Source of the DNA: DASWIG01 sp965371445
GTDB lineage: Bacteria; Acidobacteriota; Thermoanaerobaculia; Multivoradales; J023
NCBI GenBank assembly: GCA_965371445.1
Contig: CBDUYN010000032.1
Location: forward strand, 1-64,000
Length of the DNA stretch: 64,000 nucleotides
Reading direction: 5' to 3'
Part shown: positions 7,759 to 16,009 of the stretch, in pieces
Layout of the letters: the number at the start of each line of letters is the position of its first letter
Numbering within the stretch: position 1 is the stretch's first letter
Program-made: the position numbers and the translations under genes
The notes under the pieces: model-generated
What the model was told of the DNA's origin: nothing
Seen by the model: only the letters and a program-made list of their open reading frames with translations
The model's database searches: none

Positions 7759-9789
7759 ATGCAGCCGTTGCGCGACCTTTGGAGCCGTATTCGCTGGTCC
7801 GGGTGGTTCGTAGCCCTTCCCGAGGCGTTGCAGGAGCCGCCGGGCCTTTATCTCTTGGCCGGCCTTGCCGTCGTCCTCGTCTTCGGCTTGCTCTACGGCC
7901 TCGGGCGGCTTTTGGCGCGACTTTTTCGGGGCGGCCCCGACGCTCAATACCGGCAAGACCTCGAACGCGAGATCCGTCAGCTCCGGCGTGACGGCGACTT
8001 CGTCGCCGTGGGACAGCGCTACGAGACCCTGGACAAGCCCAGGTTGGCGCTTGCCGCTTACCGGGAGGGCGGTTGCTGGGAGGAATACGTAAGCCTGCTG
8101 GTACGCCGTGGGGACCGCCGCCGCGCCAAACAGGCGGCCCGGGATGGGGAAGCCTGGCAGCTCTACGGCATGCTCTGTCACGAGGACGAGGAGTACCTCG
8201 AAGCCGGAGAGGCTTTTGAGCGCGCCGGCAAGCTCTACGACGCCGCTCGCAGCTTCGAGGCGGGCGGCGAGGCGTTGCGCGCGGCGCGCGGCTACACCGC
8301 GGCCGGACTGGAGGCAAACGCGGCGCGGCTCCTCCTCGACAAGGAAGGCCGCGAGGTGGCCGAAACGCTCGACGCGGCACTGCGCTCCTCGCTCCAGCAG
8401 GCCCGCGGCGACGCCATGAGCCCGGAGATGGCCACGGCGGTCCGGCGCGCGGCGCAGCTCTGGGTCGCCGAGGGCCAGGCCGAGCGCGCCTACTCCCTGG
8501 CGGTGGCCAGCGAACAGTGGAAGCTCGCGGCTCCCGTGGCCCGCGACTACCTCGAGGCGACCACCGAGCGGGCCGAGGTCTGCCTGCGCGCCGGGGAACG
8601 GCTGGCGGCGGCCGAGATCTTCAAGAAGCTCGGCGACCGGCAACAGGAGGCGCTGTGCCGGGCCGAGCACCACCAGGAGCGCGAAGAGCCGGCCGAGGCG
8701 GCCGAGTGGTTCGAGAAAGCCGAAGCCTGGTCGCTCGCCGCCGCCGAGTGGGCCGCCTGCGGCGAGGATTTGCGTGCCGCCGAGCTCTTGGCCCGCGCCG
8801 AGGAGTTCGGCGAGGCGGCCAAGCTCTACGAGGCCGCCGGCGAGCCGGCGAAGGTGCGGGCGATGCAGGCCGCCGCACAGGCGCGCGACCCGAAGACCGC
8901 CCTCGAGCAGCACGACGAGACCCGGCAGATGCGTCGCCAGGCTCCACCAGCCGCTGCCGCGGAACCGGCGTCGGTGCCACGGGCTATCGGCACGCCGCAG
9001 ACCAACGACCGCTACATCCTCCAGGAGGAAATCGGGCGCGGTGGCATGGGGGTCGTCTACCTGGCTCACGACGCCGTCTTGAAGCGCCAGGTGGCCTACA
9101 AGATCCTCTCGGCCGACGTCACGGGGATCGTCAGCGAGGCGGCGGCGCTCCTCGAGGAGGCGCGGGCCGCCGCCCGCCTCTCCCATCCGAACATCGTCCA
9201 GGTCTACGACGCCGGGCAGACCCAGAGTGGCTTTTTCGTCGTCATGGAGCTCGTCGAAGGCGAGAACTTCGCCGCTCTGCTCAAGCGGCATCGTCCCTCG
9301 ATCGAGGGGACGATCACCGTCGGCCGGCAGGTGTGCTCGGCCCTGGAGCACGCCCATTCGCGGCGCATCATCCACCGCGACTTGAAGCCTTCCAATCTCA
9401 TCTGGACCGCCGAGAAGCAGGTCAAGCTCGCCGACTTCGGCCTGGCACGAGCTTTTGAGGACTCGGTGGGCAAGGTCATGACCCGCCCCGCCGGGACGCC
9501 CTACTACATGTCGCCCGAACAGATCCGTGGTGCCGCTGTCGGTCCACAGGCCGACCTTTACTCACTCGGCTGTGTGCTTTTCGAGCTCCTCTGCCAGAAA
9601 GCGCCTTTCGTTGGAGGAAGCTCGATCTACCATCACCTCAACAGCCCGCCCGAAGATCCGCGCCAGAGCCGGGAGGGGATTCCCCCGGAGCTCGCCGCGA
9701 TCATCCTTCAGTGTCTCGAAAAGGACCCGGAGAAGCGTCCGGCCTCCGCCGCCGAGGTGGGGCGCAGGCTGGCGGCTTTGGGCGGCTGA
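7759..9789 (+). CDS. Membrane-anchored Ser/Thr protein kinase with TPR-like middle
   Basis: This 676-residue protein has one transmembrane helix near residues 29-52. A long alpha-helical, Ala/Glu-rich solenoid (about 60-400) follows, with repeats of the type AGEAFERAGKLYDAARSFE. A kinase domain occupies 416-676. The kinase shows the glycine loop GRGGMGVVY, the lysine in VAYKIL, HRDLKPSNLIW and DFGLA, then GTPYYMSPEQ, so it should be active. Helix placement means sensor solenoid and kinase lie on the same, presumably cytoplasmic, side. The start is an ATG five bases after the reductase stop. Its likely partners are the neighbouring FHA-type regulator and the receiver-kinase. Confidence 0.9.
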   Translation: MQPLRDLWSRIRWSGWFVALPEALQEPPGLYLLAGLAVVLVFGLLYGLGRLLARLFRGGPDAQYRQDLEREIRQLRRDGDFVAVGQRYETLDKPRLALAAYREGGCWEEYVSLLVRRGDRRRAKQAARDGEAWQLYGMLCHEDEEYLEAGEAFERAGKLYDAARSFEAGGEALRAARGYTAAGLEANAARLLLDKEGREVAETLDAALRSSLQQARGDAMSPEMATAVRRAAQLWVAEGQAERAYSLAVASEQWKLAAPVARDYLEATTERAEVCLRAGERLAAAEIFKKLGDRQQEALCRAEHHQEREEPAEAAEWFEKAEAWSLAAAEWAACGEDLRAAELLARAEEFGEAAKLYEAAGEPAKVRAMQAAAQARDPKTALEQHDETRQMRRQAPPAAAAEPASVPRAIGTPQTNDRYILQEEIGRGGMGVVYLAHDAVLKRQVAYKILSADVTGIVSEAAALLEEARAAARLSHPNIVQVYDAGQTQSGFFVVMELVEGENFAALLKRHRPSIEGTITVGRQVCSALEHAHSRRIIHRDLKPSNLIWTAEKQVKLADFGLARAFEDSVGKVMTRPAGTPYYMSPEQIRGAAVGPQADLYSLGCVLFELLCQKAPFVGGSSIYHHLNSPPEDPRQSREGIPPELAAIILQCLEKDPEKRPASAAEVGRRLAALGG

Positions 9790-9816
9790 AGCCGGTTTCC
9801 TGCGGAGACCGGAGGT

Positions 9817-9873
9817 GGGCGATCACAAGGATCGCCCCTACCCGGACGTAGGGGCGAATCTTGTATTCGCCCC
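9817..9873. repeat. Composite palindromic repeat (REP/BIME-like), copy 1
   Basis: Two hairpins lie side by side. GGGCGATC-ACAAG-GATCGCCC is at 9817-9837 and GGGGCGAAT-CTTGT-ATTCGCCCC at 9851-9873, joined by CTACCCGGACGTA. The same two hairpins occur in opposite order at 55976-56019. It lies between the convergent kinase and AAA+ genes and could also act as a bidirectional transcript end. Confidence 0.8.
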
Positions 9874-9880
9874 CGGCGGC

Positions 9881-11221
9881 TCAACGGCGTCCCTGCTTGT
9901 CATGGCGGGTGCGTTCCGAGAACTGCTCGATCATCGAAAAAAGCGCCTCCGGCGTGATGCCGAGCTCCACCGCCGTCGGCTCGGCCTGCCAGCGGTGGGT
10001 CCTGAGCGCGGTCAGGAGCTCGATCTCGCTGACCTCCGCCGGCTCGCGTTCAACGACCGAGCCCTCGCTCGGCTCCTCGGGCCATTCCCATGTCCCGGAG
10101 CTCTCGGCCGTGCCTTCCAGCAAGGTCTCGACGTCGGAGCCGACGTCGACGTGGTCTTTCTCGTAGTGCTCCGTCGCCAGGTGCCGGGTCACGCCTTGGA
10201 GCTGGCGGACGTTGCGCGGCCACTCATAGGTGACCAGCCGGGCCATCAGGCGTACCGGGAACCAGGGCGGGGCATAGACTCCGGGGTTCTCGAGGCAGTG
10301 GAGGGCATCGAGCTTGGCGAGCTCCTGGTGCAGGAAGTGGAAGGTCAGCCGGGCCACGTCGTCGCGCCGCCGCTCGAGGGGGGGGATGTCGACGACGTCC
10401 TGGGAGAGCTGCTCGAGAAGGGGTCCCGCGGACCCGTCGAGGCTCCGCCGGCCGGCGTCGCTCGTCGACGCCAGGAGGCGGACCCCCGTCCCCTGGGCTT
10501 CGGCGTTCGCGATGGCCACGAGCAGCTCCTTCTGGAGGTCCAACGGGGTCTTCTCAGCGGCGTCGAGCACGAGTGTTCCGCCCGAGGCCTGGGCCACCAG
10601 CTCTCCCGCCGGCGCGATCGACGCGGGCTCCACCATCTTCACCGTGAGGTACGGCAGATCCTGGCGCTCGCCGGCAGCGTGGATGGCTCGCGCCACGGCT
10701 TTTTTTCCGCTCCCGGTCGCGCCCCGCAGGAGCGCCGGCTGGCTCGTCGACGCCAGACGCTTCACCTCGCGCCGGACCGCTTCGATCCGTGGGCTCTCCC
10801 CCACCAGGCCGAAGCTCGGGAGCCGTTCCTCGTGCCGAGCGTCGAGGTTGTGGAGCAGAATCGCCAGCCGCTCCGAAAGCAAGAGCACCACACCCCGCTC
10901 CATTTCGACGCTCAGAAACACCCGATCCTCCGGGATCCAGTCTTCGTTGGCCACCACCCGGGTCCCCGACTCGCTGCAGTCGACGCGGATGCCGCCGAAG
11001 CGGGCGGCCGTGAAGCGGATCGGACGCCGGCTGACGTAGGGGTCCTCGAGCGGCCTCGCCTCGCCGGGCGTGGGATGGGCGAACCCGAGCACCTGGCGCG
11101 CCAGGAGAGCCTCCCCCTCCTTCTCAGGCTCGCCCCAAAGAACGGCTCTCTCCCCCACCCTCTGGGCGTCCGGATGCGAGAGGATCGTCAGACAGGGTAT
11201 TTTGGGCTCGACCGGCTGCAT
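9881..11221 (-). CDS. FHA-type, degenerate sigma54-activator-like AAA+ protein
   Basis: Residues about 60-135 of this 446-residue protein resemble a worn FHA domain (VSRRPIRF, then a CSESGTRVVANE stretch). Residues about 145-350 align in layout with the AAA+ domain of sigma54 activators: a Walker A GATGSGKKAVARA and an RRDDVARL segment. The Walker B reads GGTLVLDAAEK, with Ala where the catalytic Glu of LDE should be, and no GAFTGA loop is visible. A Fis-like HTH (about 405-435) ends the protein. It probably binds phosphothreonine proteins and DNA but does not remodel sigma54 holoenzyme. The ATG at 11221 is chosen over an upstream TTG that would translate through a hairpin. Confidence 0.75.
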   Translation of the reverse strand: MQPVEPKIPCLTILSHPDAQRVGERAVLWGEPEKEGEALLARQVLGFAHPTPGEARPLEDPYVSRRPIRFTAARFGGIRVDCSESGTRVVANEDWIPEDRVFLSVEMERGVVLLLSERLAILLHNLDARHEERLPSFGLVGESPRIEAVRREVKRLASTSQPALLRGATGSGKKAVARAIHAAGERQDLPYLTVKMVEPASIAPAGELVAQASGGTLVLDAAEKTPLDLQKELLVAIANAEAQGTGVRLLASTSDAGRRSLDGSAGPLLEQLSQDVVDIPPLERRRDDVARLTFHFLHQELAKLDALHCLENPGVYAPPWFPVRLMARLVTYEWPRNVRQLQGVTRHLATEHYEKDHVDVGSDVETLLEGTAESSGTWEWPEEPSEGSVVEREPAEVSEIELLTALRTHRWQAEPTAVELGITPEALFSMIEQFSERTRHDKQGRR

Positions 11222-11257
11222 TCCATGATGTGGAGTCGGTTTGGCGGCACGGGACCC

Positions 11258-11274
11258 CTCTCCCGGAGGGAGAG
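11258..11274. repeat. Small hairpin CTCTCCC-GGA-GGGAGAG
   Basis: A perfect 7-bp inverted repeat with a 3-base loop lies 37 bases upstream of the FHA/AAA+ start. It could be a dispersed repeat or part of the 5' leader structure of that gene. Confidence 0.4.
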
Positions 11275-11484
11275 AGTTCGTCCCGAATCGCAAATCAGTC
11301 TAGCGAAGGCCCGATACCGGGGCAAGCAGACGGGTGCCGATTTTGCCCTATAGACTTATGCCGACATGCGTATAGGATTTCGCCCGGCAGGCCCGCCGCA
11401 GGGCGACGACGGGATGGGGGCATCCGTTTCTTCCGCGTTTGGGCTAGAATGTGCGCTCCAGGCAACGGTTGCGGAAAATCCACC

Positions 11485-12753
11485 TTGGCAAAGATTCTGG
11501 TCTCTGACGACGATCCCCAGGTCCTGCGCCTCGTCAGCCTGTGCCTCGAGCATGCCGGTCACCAGGTGGTCTCGACCGCCGACCCGTGCGAGGTGGCGGA
11601 GCTGGCGGCCCGGGAATCGTTCCACGCCGTCATCCTCGACGTGATGATGTCGCCGATTTCAGGCTTCGACGTCCTGAGCGAGCTGCGCGCCAACCCGGCG
11701 ACGGCCTCGGTACCGGTCCTTTTCCTGTCGGGCCGCTCCGGGGGTGAGGACCGGGTCCGGGGGCTGAAAGAAGGGGCGGACGACTACCTGGTGAAGCCCT
11801 TCGAGCCCGAGGAGCTCGAGCTGCGCGTCGAGCGCCTGATCTCCTGGAGCGCCCGCGGCACCGGGAAGCCGGGGAGCTCGCAAGGCACTCCCGGCGGACG
11901 CTACATGGGCCGTTACGAGGTCCGGGACGTGATCGGCGAGGGAACGATGGGGAGAGTCTATGAGGGCTGGGACCCGCGTCTTCAACGCCGGGTGGCGCTC
12001 AAGACGATTCGCCTCGACTCGATCATCACCGAGCGGCAGCGCCACGACATGCTGGAGCGCCTACGCAACGAGGCCGTCACCGTGGCCCGCTTCAACCACC
12101 CCAACATCGTCGCCGTCTACGACATGGGCGACGCCGACGAGACGGCCTTCATGGCGATGGAGTACGTCGACGGCGTAAGCCTCTCCCACTACCTGAAGAA
12201 GGTGGGCTCGCTCGGGGTGGAGCGGTGGGTGCCGCTCGCGCTCGGCATGGTGCGGGGCCTCGCGGCGGCCCACGAGGGGATGGTCATCCACCGCGACGTG
12301 AAGCCGGGCAACGTGCTCTTGGGCCGCGACGGCGGCATCAAGATGACCGACTTCGGGGTCGCCCACATCGTCTCCAAGGTCTCCGACCCGGCGAAACAGC
12401 TCTACGGCACCCCGGGCTACGTACCTCCCGAGGTGCTACGCCAGGAGCCCTACACCCAGGCGGGGGACCTCTTCGGGCTCGGGGGCACGATCTTTCAGGC
12501 CGCGGCGGGTGTGCATCCGCTTGTCGGAGCGAACCTCCGGGTGACGATCCAGCGGACCCTGGAAGGAGAGGTTCGCTCCCTCGCCGAGCTCAAGCCCGAA
12601 TTCCCGGAAGAGATCGTCGCCCTGGTGACGGCGCTGCTCGCGATGGACCCCGACGAGCGTCCGCCGGCGGCGGTGGCAGTGAAGGTGCTGGAGAGCGTCG
12701 CGGCAGCGGGGGACATGACCTGGACGTTTCCCGACCTGCCGGACGACGGTTAG
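11485..12753 (+). CDS. Response-regulator receiver fused to Ser/Thr kinase
   Basis: This 422-residue protein joins a CheY-like receiver (residues 1-125) to a eukaryotic-type kinase (about 138-405). In the receiver the DDD acidic pocket is followed by phospho-acceptor Asp52 (VILDVMM), LSG, and the lysine in LVKPF. The kinase has GEGTMGRVY, VALKTI, HRDVKPGN, DFGVA and GTPGYVPPEV, so both halves keep their catalytic residues. His-Asp phosphorylation could thus control Ser/Thr phosphorylation directly. The start is taken as the TTG at 11485, where homology begins; an ATG at 11449 would add 12 residues. A TAGAAT box lies just upstream at 11445. No cognate histidine kinase is adjacent. Confidence 0.88.
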   Translation: MAKILVSDDDPQVLRLVSLCLEHAGHQVVSTADPCEVAELAARESFHAVILDVMMSPISGFDVLSELRANPATASVPVLFLSGRSGGEDRVRGLKEGADDYLVKPFEPEELELRVERLISWSARGTGKPGSSQGTPGGRYMGRYEVRDVIGEGTMGRVYEGWDPRLQRRVALKTIRLDSIITERQRHDMLERLRNEAVTVARFNHPNIVAVYDMGDADETAFMAMEYVDGVSLSHYLKKVGSLGVERWVPLALGMVRGLAAAHEGMVIHRDVKPGNVLLGRDGGIKMTDFGVAHIVSKVSDPAKQLYGTPGYVPPEVLRQEPYTQAGDLFGLGGTIFQAAAGVHPLVGANLRVTIQRTLEGEVRSLAELKPEFPEEIVALVTALLAMDPDERPPAAVAVKVLESVAAAGDMTWTFPDLPDDG

Positions 12754-12770
12754 CCGGAAAGGGCGACGCC

Positions 12771-14288
12771 TTGAAGCTGCTCGTGCGGATCCTTCGCGAC
12801 CGGCTACGTGCTTACCGCCGTTTCCTGGCCGCCAACCTTTTCGTCGTCTTCCTCCTCGGACCGCTGATCCTCGTTGGCACCTGGTGGGTCGCCGATCACT
12901 ACGTCGAGGCCGCCCGAGGCGTGCTCAAGGTCCACCTCGCCACGAGCTCCTCACCCGGGGCGCTGGGACTGGGGATCGCCGGGCTGGTGACGGCGCTCTC
13001 CCTGCCCGCGACGCGGCGCGAGGTCTTTCCGCACAAATCGGAGCACCGCTGTCTCGAAGCGCTGCCCGTCGGCGAAGGCGTCCGCTTCCACGTGGCGCTG
13101 CTGGCCTCGTGGGGCCACCAGGCTCCGGCCTGGATCGTGCTGAGCGCGGCGTTCCTGGCCCTCGGCGCCGGGGCGGCGCCGGTCGGCGATCAGCTCGTCC
13201 GGGGGCTCGTCCTGGCGGTGGCGCTCCTCCCGCTGGCCCTGGGACAGATGGTGCTCGTCCAGGTGAGGTTGCGTTTCGCCGGGCTGCGGAGCTTGACGGC
13301 CCTGGCGGCGGCGGTGGCTGCCGCCGCCGGGACGGCCGCCGTCGCCGGTGCGCTCTGGCCGCGTTGGCTCCTTCTGCCGTGGTGGAGCTCGGCCGCTCAG
13401 GTGGAGGCTCTGGCCGCCGCGGCGTTGGCCGACAAGAGGCCACCGGTCGCCGTCGCCGGAGCGGCGTGGTGGGTGGCGACGACTCTCGTCCTCTACCCCA
13501 CGGCCGCGTGGCTTTTTCTCACGTTCCGGCGCCGCGATCTGGAGAGGGCGCAAAGCCTGACGCGGCCGTCACGCTCGGGGGTCGGGGCGCTTCTCCTGGG
13601 GCTGGGCCGCGCCTTGAAGCCTACGGTCGCCGGACGTTTCGCGGCGGGCTCCGGCGACGCCCTCGGCGCTCTTCTATGGCGTGACTTCCTGCAGGTTGGA
13701 CGGCGTTTCTCTCCTGCCGTCTACCTGGCTGCGGCGTTCTCGCTTCTATGCCTCGCGCTCACCCACCTGGTGCTGCCGGGCCTCCCGCTCGCGCCCACTG
13801 ATCGTTGGCGCCTGATGCTCGTGGGCTCGGTGCTGGCGGTCTACTGCGCCGTGACGCTCGTGCCGCTCGTCTTGAAGCACCAGCTACCTCGCCTGTGGAT
13901 CGAGAAGTCGACGGCGGTCGAGCCCGACGCGCTCTGGCGAACGAAGCTCGGCCTGGGCCTGGGGCTCGCCGTCGTGCCGACCGTGGCCGCCGCCCTGCTC
14001 CTGGCGGTTTCGGACGCCGCGCCGGAGGGAGGCGTCGTGGTGGGCGTGCTCCAGTTCTTGGCGGCGTCCGTCGTCGTCTCCTCGATCGTCGGCCTGGCGG
14101 CCTTCGAGATCGCCGCGCAGCCCGTCCTCGGGCTCGTCTTCGCGTCGTTCGTGGGCCTCGCGTTGGCGGGCCTTTTCATCTTCTATCCCGTGGCCTGGTG
14201 GATGTGGGCGGTCTTCTTCGGCTGGGCCGCCGGCAAGCTCGCCGAGCGCGCCCCGAGGCAGGTCTACCTGACAAAGGTGGAACGGTGA
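12771..14288 (+). CDS. ABC-2-type transporter membrane subunit
   Basis: This 505-residue polytopic protein has roughly ten to twelve hydrophobic segments, Ala/Leu/Val-rich, beginning with a positively charged N-terminus and a helix at about 20-42. The TTG start at 12771 is preceded by GGAAAGGG with good spacing. It overlaps the next gene, an ABC ATPase, by four bases (GTGA), so it is the membrane partner of that ATPase. Sequence outside the helices is low in recognisable motifs; substrate unknown. Its place just behind the receiver-kinase gene (17 bases) suggests the same operon. Confidence 0.75.
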   Translation: MKLLVRILRDRLRAYRRFLAANLFVVFLLGPLILVGTWWVADHYVEAARGVLKVHLATSSSPGALGLGIAGLVTALSLPATRREVFPHKSEHRCLEALPVGEGVRFHVALLASWGHQAPAWIVLSAAFLALGAGAAPVGDQLVRGLVLAVALLPLALGQMVLVQVRLRFAGLRSLTALAAAVAAAAGTAAVAGALWPRWLLLPWWSSAAQVEALAAAALADKRPPVAVAGAAWWVATTLVLYPTAAWLFLTFRRRDLERAQSLTRPSRSGVGALLLGLGRALKPTVAGRFAAGSGDALGALLWRDFLQVGRRFSPAVYLAAAFSLLCLALTHLVLPGLPLAPTDRWRLMLVGSVLAVYCAVTLVPLVLKHQLPRLWIEKSTAVEPDALWRTKLGLGLGLAVVPTVAAALLLAVSDAAPEGGVVVGVLQFLAASVVVSSIVGLAAFEIAAQPVLGLVFASFVGLALAGLFIFYPVAWWMWAVFFGWAAGKLAERAPRQVYLTKVER

Positions 14289-15010
14289 GCGGCGACGCGC
14301 CTACCCTGCGGCTTACGGGTGTCAGGAAAAGCTACGGTGAGACCGTGGCGTTAAAGGACGTAACGTTCACGATCGACGGTGGTGTCGTGGGTCTCGTGGG
14401 CGCGAACGGCGCCGGCAAGTCGACGCTTTTTCGCTCGGTCGTCGATTTGACGACCCCCGACGGCGGAACCGTCGAGGTGGCGGGTCACGACGCCCGCCGC
14501 GAGTCGCTCGCGGCGCGGCGGCAGGTGGGCTACCTGCCCGAGGAGCTCCAGCTCTACGAACGGCTGAGCGGCGAGGAGCTCCTGAGCCTGACGGCGGCGC
14601 TCAAGGGGCTCGACAACGCCGAGGAGCGCGCCGAGCTCCTCGACTACTTCGGCCTCGGAGAGCGTGGGCGGCTGCTGATCGGCGAGTACTCGCTCGGCAT
14701 GCGGAAAAAAATCGGCCTTTCGATGGCCTTGATGGGCTCGCCGCGGCTCGTCCTGCTCGACGAGCCTCTAAACGGTCTCGATACCGAGAGCATGCGGCGC
14801 CTGCGGTTGCGCATCGAGGAGATGGCCGAGCGCGGGACGACTTTTGTCATCTCCTCGCACGTGATGTCGTTCGTGGAGAGGATCTGTGGTCGGGTGATCG
14901 TCCTGCGGCGCGGGGAGGTGGTGGCCGACGGCTCGCCGGAGGAGCTTCGGCGTGGGGCCGGGATGGAGGGGAAGGCTTTCGAGGACGTCTTTCTGCATTT
15001 GGCGTTGTGA
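14285..15010 (+). CDS. ABC transporter ATP-binding protein
   Basis: This 241-residue ATPase is of the ABC-2 (drug, antibiotic or Na+ exporter) type. Walker A is GANGAGKST, the signature is EYSLGMRKKIG (a variant of LSGGQ with YSLG), Walker B is LVLLDEPLNGLD, and the switch His lies in ISSHVM. The GTG start overlaps the stop of the permease gene. It pairs with that permease; the cargo cannot be told from the sequence. It is convergent, with no gap, to the SGNH hydrolase gene. Confidence 0.92.
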   Translation: MSGDAPTLRLTGVRKSYGETVALKDVTFTIDGGVVGLVGANGAGKSTLFRSVVDLTTPDGGTVEVAGHDARRESLAARRQVGYLPEELQLYERLSGEELLSLTAALKGLDNAEERAELLDYFGLGERGRLLIGEYSLGMRKKIGLSMALMGSPRLVLLDEPLNGLDTESMRRLRLRIEEMAERGTTFVISSHVMSFVERICGRVIVLRRGEVVADGSPEELRRGAGMEGKAFEDVFLHLAL

Positions 15011-16009
15011 TCAGTCGGAGGGCAGGATCGACTTGAGGAGCCTTTCACGCTCCAGGCATTCGTAGAGAAACCCCGCCAGACGCCGATCTCCCGCCGCGCT
15101 CAGGTGGTGCCCGTCGGCAAGAAACGACGCCACCAGCTCCTCTCTCGGCAAAATGGCAAACGAACGCTCCAGGTCACAGAGCGCCGCCCCCGTCTCCCTC
15201 GCCACCTCGCGGACGCCCTCGACGTAGGAGCGATGAAGCGGCACGAGCTCCTTGACGTCGCGCAGCCAACGCGTCCCGAGGTACTCGGGCTCCTCACCCT
15301 CGACGATCGACGTCGGCGCCGTCAGGAGCATCGGCCGGATCCCGGCGTGCCGGGCCTGCTCGACCATGACACGGAGGTTGTCCTTGAAGTCGTCGAGCGA
15401 AACCCGGTTGGGATAGGCCGTCTGCCGCGTCCCCAGGGCGACCAGGCTCTTGGTGAAGAGTTGAATCAGGCGAAAGCTCGAGAGGCGACTCGAGAAAACC
15501 TTTTTGATGCGGGTGACGTTCTTGTCCTCGATACCGAAGCCGATCCAGTGGTCGTTCCAGCCGTAGTAGATCGTCACCACCCGCGGCGCGGCGTCGAGGA
15601 CGTCGCGCGCCAGCTGGCGCCGGCCCTGGTACGACGTCCAGCCGGCGACTCCGAGGTTCAGGTAGCGAAGCTTCGCGCCGGCGCGCTCGTCGAGCAAGCT
15701 CGCGAGCTCGCGGTCGTAGCGTCCGAACTGGGTACAGGAGTCGCCCAGGAAGACGAGGGGCGGACGCTCCTCGCGGAGCCGCGTGAGCTTTTCCGGGTAG
15801 TCCTTGGTGACCCAGAAGAGGTCGTCGTCCTCCAGGAAGGCGTTTTTCAAGAGCACCGGGTCGGGCTTGCCGAACTCGATCTCCTCCGGATAGAGGACGA
15901 AGGAAAAGCCGCTCAGCCGGAGCGAGACCTCGACGATCACGAGGAAGAAGACGACGCTCGCCGCCAGGAGCGCCAGGTTCTGGAGAATGCCTTTCGTTCG
16001 CTTCTTCAC
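15011..16009 (-). CDS. Membrane-anchored SGNH/GDSL hydrolase
   Basis: This 332-residue protein has one N-terminal transmembrane helix (about 10-32) and a periplasmic SGNH-hydrolase domain. Block I is FLGDSCTQFG with the nucleophile serine. A conserved Gly/Asn region is seen in YYGWNDHW, and DGHHLSAAGDRRL near the C-terminus carries the Asp/His pair. Such enzymes add or remove acyl groups on exopolysaccharides. The GTG start overlaps the upstream GT39-like gene by four bases, so the pair is translationally coupled and probably acts on the same glycan. Confidence 0.85.
   Translation of the reverse strand: MKKRTKGILQNLALLAASVVFFLVIVEVSLRLSGFSFVLYPEEIEFGKPDPVLLKNAFLEDDDLFWVTKDYPEKLTRLREERPPLVFLGDSCTQFGRYDRELASLLDERAGAKLRYLNLGVAGWTSYQGRRQLARDVLDAAPRVVTIYYGWNDHWIGFGIEDKNVTRIKKVFSSRLSSFRLIQLFTKSLVALGTRQTAYPNRVSLDDFKDNLRVMVEQARHAGIRPMLLTAPTSIVEGEEPEYLGTRWLRDVKELVPLHRSYVEGVREVARETGAALCDLERSFAILPREELVASFLADGHHLSAAGDRRLAGFLYECLERERLLKSILPSD

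Noticed and set aside
11449..11484. Walker-A-like peptide (PGNGCGKST) just before the receiver-kinase
   Set aside because: It appears only if translation starts at the ATG at 11449. No ABC or P-loop fold follows, since the receiver begins immediately, and the TTG at 11485 with the TAGAAT box upstream explains the gene better.
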